Below, in pieces: positions 41,740 through 53,111 of a DNA stretch of 64,000 nt (its first letter is position 1; every line of letters starts with the position of its first letter). Source of the stretch: Dermatophagoides farinae (taxonomy: Eukaryota; Arthropoda; Arachnida; Sarcoptiformes; Pyroglyphidae); the NCBI RefSeq assembly GCF_024713945.1, contig NC_134677.1, positions 7,195,001 through 7,259,000 on the forward strand, written 5' to 3'. The notes beneath the pieces were generated by a model. That model made no database searches. It was not told the origin of the DNA and saw only the letters and a list, made by a program, of their open reading frames with translations. The translations under genes and the position numbers were made by a program.

Positions 41740-44700
41740 ATGACAATCGAACAATATTTCACTTTTCGTATTCCCGATCGTTTAGAGGAGCTTGAAGATC
41801 GGGAAAATTTTCCCAATTTTTATTCAGTCAATTTAACCGTACGAAATCCTGCCGAATTGTCTTCCAGAATTGTCGAAGCTGAACGCCGTTTCAAGAGTCA
41901 AGGGCCTGATTTCATTCTTGAAACTTTTGATTATTTTTATTTTGTTATAAAATTCTTCAAAGATGTTGACATTGAAGTCCGCAATCAGGCTTGGATATTA
42001 CTTAATCGTTCAATGTTTTCTTTGCATAGCCAATTGAATCAATTTGTTAACGAAAATTTTCACATTGATCAACGACGAACACAACAGAACAAACTTCAGA
42101 TGATCGTATTTGCTTTTGTTATGCTCAGTGAATTATTCGAAGATGATAGCAATGTCGAACTCGAAGATAATCGTAATAGGAAAAAGAAAAACAAATCCAC
42201 CAAATGTTCGAAAATATATCAAGATTCCAAACATCAAGCCATATCAACAATGTTACAATTATTTTCCTTGCGATTGGATCGAGTGTTTGAAACGTCTCAT
42301 TTTCTTAGCAATTTTGTCAATATTACCACACGTTGGATTTACAAAATTATCGAAAACAGTATGGCATTTCGCCTTCGCTCATCCGTATATTTTAATAATA
42401 TATGCGAAATGATCACGATTGCATTGGATCGATATCAACATGGTATCAATTATTGTATGAAAATTATCGAAATGCTCCAGAGCAAAGAAAGCTCTTCGGG
42501 TATTCTTTCTGATCTAGTCGCATATAATATAAAACGTCTGCCACATTTATTCATCGTCCATGATATAGTAGAACAGATAAAATCTATGGATATCAATATT
42601 TTATCAAAAGATAATTCTGCTCCACGAGCATTGTCAACATTTCTTATTGAATTAGGCAAAAAATGTACCGACATAATGTTCAAACATATTTCCGATCTGT
42701 TTGACTTTCTTGAACAGGATTCATATTGGCTTCGAAACGCTACGCTTGAAATTATTGCAACTATTATCATCAATAAATTCGCTTTACCTACTGTATTCAA
42801 AGATGTTCATATTAAAAACAAACTATTGGACAAACTTGAAGAACATATCCATGACATCACTAGCTACACTCGAAGTCGTGTTTTACAGTTATGGTGTCAA
42901 TTAGCCGAACATGGTGCCATTCCTATTGAACGTTTATTATCTGTTATCGATTTAATCATTGGCCGTTTAGATGATAAATCTTGTTTCGTCCGCAAGAACG
43001 CTATTCATTTTCTTACAATAATGCTAAAAGAAAATACATTCAACATGATGAATAAAAAAGATATGATTAAGCTAATGGAAAAAACTCAATCATTAAGTAA
43101 TCAATTTAAAGAACAATTAATTGAATTGATCGAACAACACCAACAAGAAACACAAATTCCAATTAGTGATACTTCGGGCGACAGTAGTACATACAATGAA
43201 GATGATAATACCATCGAAACAAATATCACAGAAAATCATGAACATGTCCCGCAAACTCAAAAAGATAATCGAAAACGAAAAAGTGAAGAGTATGCTAAAT
43301 TATTTTCAAAAAAACCGAAAAATGATACCAGATTGATTGAAACATTGGCTGCCGATTGGGTGAAATTGGAAAAACCATTTCATGATTTCTGGAAACTACA
43401 TGGTTTGGAAATGAAAGAAAAGCTAAAGAACATATCATTTCCTAATGATCTACCTCAAGATAACTTGGAAAAAGGTTTCGAATATTTTCGAAGTCTGTTT
43501 ACAAACTCTCAATTTGAAGAGGCACTTATTGCACTTTTTTCATTGAAATCATTATATCCAAACGAGCCATTATTTCAATTAAAAGCATCAGATTGTCATG
43601 ATCAAGATGATAGCGATGATGATGACAATGTCGTTGGCTTTTCTAACGATAATGATGAAGATGGTTGCGATGAAAGAAAAAATAATGCCACTTTTAGTGA
43701 AGCTGATGGTCTATTTTTGAGTGCCATGACGAATTTTAAATCCAATTTGAAAACAAAACTTTCCTATGAGCTCACCTTAGCAAAACAGGTGTTTTTGGCT
43801 CCTTTGATTGATTTTGGAAATCTAAATATTGACCAAGAAACTGGAAGCCAAAAACAAATGATTGAAAAAATTTTGAGCGATGAAACTGGTGATGTAATTG
43901 CTAAAAACATTACGGTTTCACCGGAAACTATTGAACGTGAATGTAAAAAAATCAAACAATATGAAACGCTAGTTGAAAGGCTAAAGTTGGCCATCAATAT
44001 AACGAATGCTATTTCCGAATCGATACCAACCATTTGTGTTCTACTCAATTCTCGTAATGTCACAGACATTCAAGAAGCGATCAGTTTTTTCACCTACGCT
44101 TATCGTATGGAAATCGATAATGCTATGTTTGGAATACAGAAGATGCTGAAGCTGATTTTCAATCGTGAAAAATCGATACGAGATGCATTGATGGAAGCGT
44201 TCACCGAAATCTACTTGAATCATTCTCCTAACGAGGAAAAAACGCGAAAAGAAGATCTACCGGATATAAAGAGTATTCATTATATGGAAGTGAAACATTT
44301 ATCAAATATGATTCTGAAATTGAATCAAGGAGAGCTAATTTGTGCCGAGGCTGTAATCAAAGAGCTTTACGTGGCCCAAAAATTCAATCAAATACATTTA
44401 CAAATCCTTTGGGAACGTTATGCTAAAAAGTATTCAAAAATTACTGATGAAGATAGCAGAGCAGCATTGATCATCATCGGAATGTTGGCCTCGGCTCAAC
44501 CATCATTGATACGTAATGAATCAAATCTAAATAATATCATTTCCATTAGCCTGGAACCTCCACATTGTTATGATCATCGTTTTGTTGCCGATACTTGTGA
44601 AGTATTAATGAAAACTTTTAAAATGCCACAAACCGAATTGATGGAACGATTTTTCAAATTACCACCTGATCATCTACTTTTTATTCGTCTTCGTTCAATC

Positions 44701-46692
44701 ATGGCTGAAAGTATTACCAATATTGATAGCAAATATTGGCTACGTATGTCTTCTACCGTCATCAAAGTAACTTATTTTTTGGCCGACAAACCAGATTCCA
44801 TCATTTCACAAATTATTCAAGATTGCTATAGAAATATTTTTAACAAAGCTAAATTACCCGAATTCCAGCAACATCAAAACAGTCAAGAATCAACGGATGA
44901 GGCAAGCAATTCATCGGCAGCTCATATTACATCACAAAATCACATAATCGTTCATATCGATGATGTAATGATCTCGCGTTTCATATCAATGCTGGGCGAT
45001 GTTGCTATTAATATATTGATACATCTTGATTTGCATCTCATGAAAGAATTGAAGATTCGTCAATACATCAAAGAAAAGGAGAAAACTTCGAAAGCTTCCA
45101 ATCATTTGTCACGTCGGGTCAATGATAACAGCTCTGTTTTAAATGGAAGTCGAAATAGTGAGGCTACCAATTTTACTTTTGATGATGAAGATGACGAAAT
45201 GGATGATATGATTGGACCCAACAATGACGATCCATATCAGGAAAATATCTTCAAAATTTGTAATGAATCCGTATTATTTGGTAAGTATAACCTTTTAAAA
45301 AAGATTTTCGAATTAATGATTCATTTCATCAATATTGAACAGATAACGGTATATTAAAAAAATTTATTCCACTTATTGAAAGAATTTCAACCGATTATGA
45401 AGGTAATTGTTTTTCATATTGTCTTCGCCAATCCGCCAGCCTATCCATGGCCAAATTCATGGCACTTTCATTGAATTATACGCGTAAAAATCGAGCCACA
45501 TTGGCCGATATACTCGAAAAATCCAAAGACGGTGATATACGTTCAAATGCAATCATATCATTCGGAGATCTATTGGTCCGTTTTCCGAATGAAATGGAAC
45601 ATTTTACTGGAAAAATATTTGGCTGCCTTACTGATGATAATTTTCAGGTGAAAAATAATGCATTGATTGTATTGACACGTTTGATTTTAGCCGATATGAT
45701 CAAACCGAAAGGTCATATAAGCAAGATTGCTCAATTGGTAACCGATGATGACGCCTCGATTTCATCTTCAGCTCGTTTATTTTTCGTTGAATTGGGCAAA
45801 AAGAATAATGTATACATTTACAACTATTTGCCCGATATAATCAGTAATCTTTCAGGCGTAAATGGTATGGAAGAAGAAAAATTTCAGGATATGATCAAAT
45901 TTTTGTTTGAATTGTTGGAGAAAACTCGTAACACTGAATCATTGGTCGCCAAGCTTTGTCATCGATTCAGTAATACAACGTATGTATTTTTCTTATTGAA
46001 AGTTTGATTAATAAACTTTTACAATTTTTTTTTATGAATTTCAGTGATGAACGTATCTGGCGAGATTTGTCATATTGCCTTAGTCAACTTCAATACAATG
46101 ATCGAGCGATGATAAATTTGATGAATAATTTCTCATTCTTTGCCAATACCTTGTACTGTGACATAATATTTGCTAATTTTATGGCCATTTTGAATAATGC
46201 TCGAAAAAATGGTACGATCAAATCGGAATCAAAGGTCATGTTGGATGAGATGGAATCGAGAATGAAAGAAATTCGAACAAAGTCCAAATCTAACGATGAA
46301 CAAAATGGCAACGTCAACGATGAAAATGGTGAACAGCAAATTTGTGGTCAAGATGAAAACGCAGCAAATGTAAGAATATAAAGAAATTAATAATTTATTT
46401 TATTTGATTTGAAATAAATTATTTTCCTTTTCTATATATATAGAACAAACAAACAGTGCCAGAATCAGATGTCCATAAAGGAAAACGCACTCGAACAGTA
46501 ATTAAAAAACAGCCCAGTCGTTTAAACAATAATACGACAACGAATAAGAAAAAGGCGAAATCTTCAATTCCTATTAAAATTGAAGCAAAACGAACTGATT
46601 TGCGACAATCCAAACGAGTGCGTCGAAGAATTATTTGCGAAGATGACAGTAATGACGACGATGAAAATGGTGATCAATATGTGTTCAATTGA
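41740..46692 (+). CDS. NCAPD2: Condensin complex subunit 1 (NCAPD2/CAP-D2)
   Basis: Four exons: 41740-45280, 45343-45979, 46045-46369 and 46444-46692; phases close to 1583 residues (human about 1400). The HEAT-repeat architecture runs throughout, for example DDKSCFVRKNAIHFLTIML and KDGDIRSNAIISFGDLLVRF. The most conserved block, NNALIVLTRLILADMIKPKG followed by DASISSSARLFFVELGKK and NVYIYNYLPDIISNLS, matches the NCAPD2 region TAGLVMTHLILKDMVKVKG...FFNELSHKGNAIYNLLPDIISRL. CAP-D2 binds SMC2/SMC4 with CAP-H in condensin I and compacts mitotic chromosomes. Acidic loops (DDSDDDDN near residue 630) and a basic C-terminal tail (KGKRTRTVIKKQ) with likely CDK/NLS function are visible. The first exon is remarkably long (3.5 kb) for this intron-rich neighbourhood. 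The ATG at 41740 is used rather than the upstream GTG. Confidence 0.95.
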
Positions 46693-46740
46693 TAGTAAAT
46701 TTTTTTGTAATTAATAATAATAATAATTGCTATATGCGTA

Positions 46741-46746
46741 AATAAA
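46741..46746 (+). terminator. Polyadenylation signal of NCAPD2
   Basis: AATAAA about 50 bases after the NCAPD2 stop and about 100 bases before the MRPL27 start codon, indicating that transcripts can be separated here. Confidence 0.55.
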
Positions 46747-46848
46747 AATTTTAAATTTATCATTATCAATTATTTCTGGAAAGTTTATTCATTTTGATTT
46801 AAAACATTTTGAAAAAGTTTACCACATGATTTTTTGATTCATTTAAGA

Positions 46849-47329
46849 ATGGCTTCATTTTTGAAAATAAAAAACGATTTATTTTCAAAATGTCTTCGAG
46901 ATATCAGTAAGAAATTTCAAAATTTTTCTACACTATATAATAATTTTAATTTCATATAATTTAGATTATTTTCAATCACGTAGCGCTAAAAGTCCAGCAA
47001 TGACACAACGAGGTTACAAAAAGAAACAACGAATATTTAGTTTGAACAAGATACCAGGTGATCGGGTCGATGAACGAATGATGATTGGCACTCAAAAGCA
47101 TCTGAAATATTTTCCCGGATACAATTGTGGCATTAATCCTCGAGATAAATCTTTGTATGCAATAACTGCCGGTACAGTGTACTATTCTATCGAACGGGTT
47201 CAACTTAATTCGAATAATCCATTAGTACAACAATATTTCGTCAATACAATTCAACCATATTATAACAAATATATTCACGTCATTCCTGACAAATTAGAAA
47301 ATGAATTTCGTCTTGTAGATATTGTTTAG
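46849..47329 (+). CDS. MRPL27: Mitochondrial ribosomal protein bL27m
   Basis: Two exons, 46849-46906 and 46965-47329, phase 1, 140 residues. The N-terminus is a plausible mitochondrial presequence (MASFLKIKNDLFSKCLRD...), then RSAKS corresponds to the RYASKK mature start of vertebrate bL27m. The core GTQKHLKYFPGYNCGINPRDKSLYA matches [24 protein letters not shown]. The C-terminus, KYIHVIPDKLENEFRLVDIV, matches FVHVVPAKPEGTFKLVAML. It is a component of the mitochondrial large ribosomal subunit near the peptidyl-transferase centre. The gene starts 156 bases after the NCAPD2 stop on the same strand. Confidence 0.93.
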
Positions 47330-47363
47330 TGGAATTGATTCATTTTCAAAATAATCAAATTAA

Positions 47364-47369
47364 AATAAA
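47364..47369 (+). terminator. Polyadenylation signal of MRPL27
   Basis: AATAAA 35 bases after the MRPL27 stop codon. Confidence 0.55.
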
Positions 47370-47490
47370 AATTGCTTAAAAGCTAAGCAACTGGGTATTG
47401 TGAATTTCAATTAATTTTTAGTGTTATTTGATAAAGTTTAGTGAATTTTTTTCTGTTTTTTTTTGAAATTAACTTTTAAAAAGTATTATT

Positions 47491-47748
47491 ATGGACAAAC
47501 GCAAATATACGATTATGGCAGCCGTGACTGCAGCCGTGTTTGGTGCAATCGGCTATTATTATTACCAGAAAAGAGATTCTATTGATGAGGCGATAAAAAA
47601 AACGGCCGACACGATCAAACAGCAAGCCGATGTGGTGAAACAACAGACCGACAATGCACAGAAGAACATTCAAGAGGCAATGAAAGAATTGGAAAAAAAT
47701 ATTCCGGACAAAAGTCAAAAGGCCACAAAACTTTCATCAAAGAAATGA
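47491..47748 (+). CDS. 85-residue single-pass membrane protein with helical tail
   Basis: A single-exon frame: MDKRKYTIMAAVTAAVFGAI and onward forms one N-terminal membrane helix ending in several Tyr. About 55 highly charged residues with heptad-like spacing follow (DEAIKKTADTIKQQADVVKQ), with a Lys/Ser end. Short basic N-terminus plus helix suggests an N-in anchor; a mitochondrial or ER location cannot be told. The Ala/Gln/Lys helix resembles LEA- or apolipoprotein-like amphipathic repeats in general style only. No family is recognised. It is the third gene of a tight same-strand series (161 bases after MRPL27). Confidence 0.65.
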   Translation: MDKRKYTIMAAVTAAVFGAIGYYYYQKRDSIDEAIKKTADTIKQQADVVKQQTDNAQKNIQEAMKELEKNIPDKSQKATKLSSKK

Positions 47749-47852
47749 ATGTTTTAATTATAATTAGTTTTAATTTTTTTCGGTCCGGAATTAAATTTTA
47801 TTTTTTGTTTGTTTAAAATGTTTTTCCGTATATTTTGATTTCACTATTCTTT

Positions 47853-48186
47853 TCATTTTGATGATTCGGCTGCAAATTTTTCCGGTGTCATTGTTTTCAT
47901 ACGGAATGAATGTATGGAATTCATTTCATCTGCAATTGTTTCGTTGACAAGTCGATGTTGATCTAGCAATGAAAGGCCATCAAATTTTGCCGATACAATT
48001 TTGGCTACAAACTTTGCACCGCAACCATCAGAAACGTCTTCGATTTCCTACATTTTTTTTAAAAAAAGGAAAAAATTCAATGTTCACATATTTTTTGGAA
48101 ATTTATGAAACAAAAACACCTACCACATGGGTGGCGGCTAGTTTATCAATTAATTTTGCTTTTAATTGTTCAATGGTGATTGCCAT
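47853..48186 (-). CDS. BOLA2: BolA-like protein 2
   Basis: Two exons, 48186-48124 and 48047-47853, phase 0, 85 residues (human BOLA2 is 86). The join reads LAATHV-EIEDVSDGCGAKF; the BolA core SAKFDGLSLLDQHRLVNETI and IHSFRMKTMTPEKF closely follow human SAKFEGKPLLQRHRLVNACL and IHAFEQKTLTPDQW. The cluster-binding His (QHRLVN) is present and a Cys sits in the GCGAK loop. BOLA2 forms [2Fe-2S]-bridged complexes with GLRX3 for cytosolic iron trafficking. Convergent with the 85-residue membrane protein, 104 bases apart. Confidence 0.95.
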
Positions 48187-48478
48187 AATTTGTGCGAAAA
48201 AGAATTGTGAAAATGTGATGATGAAAATGAAATTTGCAATCATGTGCAGATTTTATTGTGTTAAGAAATGAATTTATTTAACAATAAATTCGATACAATC
48301 GATTTTTTATACATTTGAATCGTTTCGGCGGTATAGCAATTTGAAAGGAATTTTCTCAACATTTATCATTACGAAAAAAAATAAGAGAGGAAAAAAATTC
48401 ATTGATGTGAATGGAGGTAAAATTGTTGCCAAAACAAATGACAACGATTGAATAATTAATAATAAGAGATCTTTAGGT

Positions 48479-49216
48479 TCATAACATGGAATGTTTGGGT
48501 ATTGATGTTAATCGTGAAAAGAATTGCATAAATTCAGGATAAGAGACCATTCGTAGATGAAAAATAAGTGGATTCGTTTCACTTATTTCTTCTTCACTTG
48601 ATGTTGATTTTATATCTGGCTCAATATTCGATTGTTTATGTCCGAATAAATATGGGGGAACCTGAAATGGTTCCGCTCTAAATTCGTGATTTAAATGTGA
48701 ATCCAGTTTAAGATTGGGTTCCGAATGATTCGTATCAGCCGTATTATTGTCGTCGATTATGACTGCTTTCATTGTTCGTGGAACAGACTTTTAAAAATTT
48801 CAAAAATTTAAAAATATGGCCATTTATGAGAGATAATTATTATTCTTACTTGTTCACTATTGAATCGTTCAATGATTCTCTGTCTTGTATCTGGAATCAA
48901 CAGCTGTTGCCATATTTTTGGTAAAGATTTTTTGATAGATTCAAGACTTGGTGGCATATCCGATGCACTAATCATCGAAAACAATCACTATCAATAAAAT
49001 GATGACAATCAATAAGTCAGAAAATACTTACTCTTTCAATTGCATTGATGATCGTTTAGCGCTGATACCACGACAATATGGATGAAATACAACTCTTCTA
49101 CAGTTGACACGCTCGGCGGCCGGTTCTGCCATCATATAATTGATCATAAATGTTGCCAACAAAAACAACAGCCAATGTCGAAAGAGAATTTTCGAAGAAT
49201 GTTGAAGTACATACAT
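48479..49216 (-). CDS. Elevenin neuropeptide precursor
   Basis: Three exons fit: 49216-49032, 48967-48850 and 48787-48479 (203 residues). After a hydrophobic signal peptide (LFRHWLLFLLATFMINYMM, cleavage likely before EPAAE) comes RVNCRRVVFHPYCRGISA, then a KR cleavage site. The pattern C-x8-C with CRG(V/I)(S/A)A-KR is diagnostic of elevenin (the mollusc L11 peptide family, also found in arthropods and annelids). The mature peptide would carry one disulphide and a free C-terminus. The rest is an acidic/amphipathic propeptide ending with NPLIFHLRMVSYPEFMQFF. It acts as a secreted ligand on elevenin GPCRs. The third exon's assignment rests on phase and an AAAAG acceptor and is less certain than the first two. 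Confidence 0.88.
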
Positions 49217-50136
49217 AATTTATGATGAGATCAATTTAAAATCAATTGGTCAAATGAATTTAAAAAAAGAATGTTAGATTGATAAAGATGAAATTATCGT
49301 CGACGAATGAACGAAACAAAAATTATTTGATTTGGATCATCGGTTTTTATACACTACGATGATCGGGCGAATGAACCGACTGAAGTCAATAGAAAGGGAA
49401 AAACGAGAAACATGAAAAAACTTGTAAATGATGGTGAACAATCACAAGTGATGATAATTTAAGATTACTTGATTTTGAAAAAATTCTTCCGTGTAATTTT
49501 TCTTTCATAGTATATAAAATAATGATGGCTACGATGATGATGGTGAAAGATTATGATCGAACTGTCCGTTAGATCGTGATTTTGGTTAATCGATTGATCA
49601 TTCGTACTACACAATGATTTTTTTAAAAAAAGATAATGCCCGTGAATGGACTTGACGTCCAATTATATTCTAACACGAGAATCAATTGAAAAATGGCCTT
49701 TTTATACACTATTTATCCGCTATATAACATAACACTATGCGTTTGTCGAAATACGCAAACACCGTATTTTTTTTGTTTTGTCCATTGAGAATGGACAAAT
49801 ATTATGATCATGATTAAGTTATATCCGTAATCGTTGAATAGGTGGAGCATTTTTTAATTTATTCGGAAGTTTACAGAAGAATGGCTAATTCATGGCTTGT
49901 TTTCAGTAATCGAATGTGTAATTTGACAATTTGCTTGAAAAGCAAGACAACACAAGGTAATAGACCCTTTCAGAAGGTTAAAGAACTTTCATCATCTTAT
50001 TAATCTTTTACCCTCCAATGAACATCATGACCAACAACAACAACAACATTATTCTTAATGAAATTGTTATTCTTGTTTATTGCACACACACACACGCACA
50101 CACACACAGACATACACTTTAATCGATCATGACAAC

Positions 50137-50187
50137 ATTCAAATTCATTTCATTTCGATTGACAAATAAATCGAAATGAATTTGAAT
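50137..50187. repeat. Imperfect foldback with 8-base loop
   Basis: The 24 bases at 50137-50160 pair with the 19 bases at 50169-50187 apart from a 5-base bulge in the left arm (repeat of CATTT). The loop is GACAAATA. The compact hairpin could be a small-RNA precursor or a chance structure; it has no protein-coding context. Confidence 0.7.
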
Positions 50188-50819
50188 GGCTTCCATCATC
50201 ATAAAAGAATGGTGTTTGTGCAAATGTTTTGCTTTTTTTCTCATAATTGGACAATGAAATTTGTCATCAATTAGATTGAAAGATTTCAATGATGTTTGTT
50301 TGTTTATATATTGAATTACATTTATTTAGATTTAGATTTAAATTTCAAATTCATTCTGTTGAAATCATTGAGATTGATTGATATTTTTATCGTTAAATTC
50401 GTATAAAAAGATGTTCTAAATAAATTTCGATTATCATGTGATAATGGATTATTTATAGATCAAAAAAGGCAAATCGCTTCAAATAAAAAACGGATATCGA
50501 CGAATTTGGTTACCGCCTACAACAGCACAATGGTGTAAAAGAAAAAAAAATATAGAATATTCGAATTTATAACAAACGAACGTCAAAAGTTGAAAATTGT
50601 GATTTTTTTTTATGAAAAGCCATCATGTTCGATGATTCCTATTTATCAAAATGGCATTTTATTGTATCGATTTTTCTTCAAACTTAAATCTAAACGAAAA
50701 TTGATGCTAGAAAAATTTTAAAATTGCTTTTTATATTTATTCACTCATTCATGATTTTGAAATAAAAATGATCACTAATTTTGATTGACGTCTATATTTC
50801 TTACACCTACTTGAAAATG

Positions 50820-50844
50820 ATCAATGATAATCATTATCATTGAT
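50820..50844. repeat. 25-base palindrome
   Basis: ATCAATGATAAT followed by one base and its exact reverse complement. It sits in intergenic sequence and resembles a symmetrical protein-binding site in form only. Confidence 0.8.
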
Positions 50845-52612
50845 GAATATGAATTTCAATTACAATCGCTATTTCTTACTTTTTTTTATACGATATTTTA
50901 GCAAACAACTATTTCATCGATTCGAATTCAATATTCTAGTCTGATTTTTTTCATTTGAATATTCATGGATTGACTGTTTTCTTCAAGTATTTCAAAAGCA
51001 TATTCCCACCTTCCAAACAAAAAAAAAAAGATTTCCCATTATTCATATGTACATAAAGTCATAGACAAAGTTTGTTTTGGCATATTTGGTATATTATTCC
51101 GCCATTCAAATTTGAATAAATGAATGAATGAATGAATGAAAAAGAAAACAAATTCAAAAAAAAAGTTGAATGTTGAATACGCAATATGTTGAAATGCTTG
51201 AAAAGGCAAGGAATTTTTGTTTCTTTTTATTCAACACATATCGGACTTGTTGTTACTTGATGTTGCATGAATTTATATGTTATGTTTTTGTTTGAAGATT
51301 TGTTGTTTATGATGATGATGATGATAATGGGTGTGTGGTGGTGATGATGATGAGCGGAGGGAATTTAGCAAACAAAATGTTTCATAGTAGTGGTTGTTGT
51401 TGTTTTGGGGTGATTGCAAATATACAGATATTCTAATATAAACATTCTATGGATGTTTACTCATCATTATAAATCTATATTTGGCACTAAATTCAACATT
51501 CATTCCCTGACATCTGATTCTTTGCCGTCATTCTATCAATGATCATTTTTTTTACAATGATCGTACACTCCAAAAGGATTCTTTCGAAATCAAACATCCG
51601 TAAGAAAGAAAATATATTATACAATTGTTGAAACAACAAAATTTAAATAATTTGTATCAATGAACAAGAAAAAAAAATGAACTTAAACCAATATAGTGAG
51701 AGAGAGATTCGTCGATTGAATATGAATTTTTTCTCTTAAACTATAGTTTTCATAATTTTTCCATATAGGTACCGGGAATTTCTCGAAAAATTAATATAAA
51801 AAAAAAATTTTCTCTTGATGTAAAGTCAGTGTTTTCCAATCAAATTCAACCAAAATATATAAGGTGAACATTTTAATCATAATTTTGATGATTACCAGTA
51901 TTGCCATTATAATGATGTGATGATTGAGTTGAACGTACGAAATTGTCAAATGATTGCAGCCATTCATGGGATTTATTGTTGATGATTATGTAAAATTGGT
52001 ATTTTTAGACAAATTCCTATTTACTACAGTAATCGAATATCAGTTCTATTACACACAGCGGACAAATTAAAGAAGAAAATTCTTGCCAAATTTTTTTTTT
52101 TGCAAAACAAAACAAAAAAATAAAGAATGATATATGAAAAGAATTACTACAAACATTAATGATGGAAAGAAACCCAGAAAAAAAAACATTTACGGGATGA
52201 TGATTGCCACCATCAGCAGCTAACACCGAACAAAAAAAAAATAAAAAAAAATTCATTCAATTTACCAGAGAATGTTTGAATGTCTTAACCAACAATTTGA
52301 ATTTTATAATAAAAATAGAGCAACCAAGATTCTGTAGAATAGATGATAATAATGATGGTGAACAAGAATATCAATTTTAATTGCCTCTTCTTCTTGGTTT
52401 TTTTTTGGTGGAATATTCAGCCATGAAAAAAATACGAATCGACATTACAGTCTAGTGGTGGCAATTCATGTTGAAAAACAAATTGCAATCTAAGATTATT
52501 TAGCCGCTAAACTTGCTCACCAACTAGATCAGTCGTGATCAAGATTTGTTCGGTTTAAAATCATTTCAATCATTTTTTTGAAAAAAAAACTTTTCACAAA
52601 AACTTCAACACA

Positions 52613-53111
52613 ATGGCCCATTATGGTATTCAAGCTGCTGTTACAGCCAAAACTGCCTCCAAACGATCTCCAAATGTTGAACAAGCTTTACTCACCTGGG
52701 TATTTGAGAATATTGATGAAAAAGTACCGGAAGGTGTTTCATATGAAGAAACATTGAAAGATGGTGTCGTTTTGTGTAAATTGATGAACAAAATCAAACC
52801 AGGAGCCATCGATAAGGTACTAGTATAATTAATTAAATTAATAATATTAATTTTTTTTTAATTATTTGTTTCGATTGTAGTTTGCTTCCGGTGGTAGTGC
52901 CTATATTCTCATGGAGAATATCAATAAATTTTTGAAAGCTGCACAAGATTATGGTGTTCCACATGATCAATTGTTTCGAACGGTTGATCTATTTGAAAAA
53001 AAGAATATACCCGAAGTGACGGCCGGTATTATTAATTTGGCTCGTGTTGCTTGCAATAAACCAGATTACAAAGGCACACAATTGGAAAAATGGGTGTTTG
53101 CCAACAACTAA
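52613..53111 (+). CDS. Short calponin-homology protein (Mp20/transgelin type)
   Basis: Two exons, 52613-52816 and 52881-53111, phase 0, 144 residues. A single CH domain covers about residues 22-130: ALLTWVFENIDEK, YEETLKDGVVLCKLMNKIKP, then FASGGSAYILMENINKFLKAAQDYG and VDLFEKKNIPEV. These are the canonical transgelin/calponin signatures (KDGxxLCKLxN, FMENIxxFLxAAxxYGV, VDLYExxN). It binds actin in muscle or other contractile cells. Unlike Mp20 or transgelin (about 184-200 residues), it ends soon after the CH domain (GTQLEKWVFANN) and has no calponin repeat. An additional 3' exon cannot be excluded, but a clean stop is followed directly by a poly-A-rich stretch and an AATAAA at 53371. Confidence 0.88.

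Larger units (their letters stand above)
49217..52612. other. Large intergenic stretch with foldbacks and microsatellites
   Basis: 3.4 kb without a supportable gene. It includes the elevenin upstream region (TATA-like TTTTTATACAC strings near 49345 and 49699 on the plus strand). A CA run lies near 50082-50107, and GAAT repeats at about 51119-51139. Inverted repeats lie at 50137-50187 and 50820-50844. The right end holds the promoter of the calponin-like gene. Confidence 0.5.
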
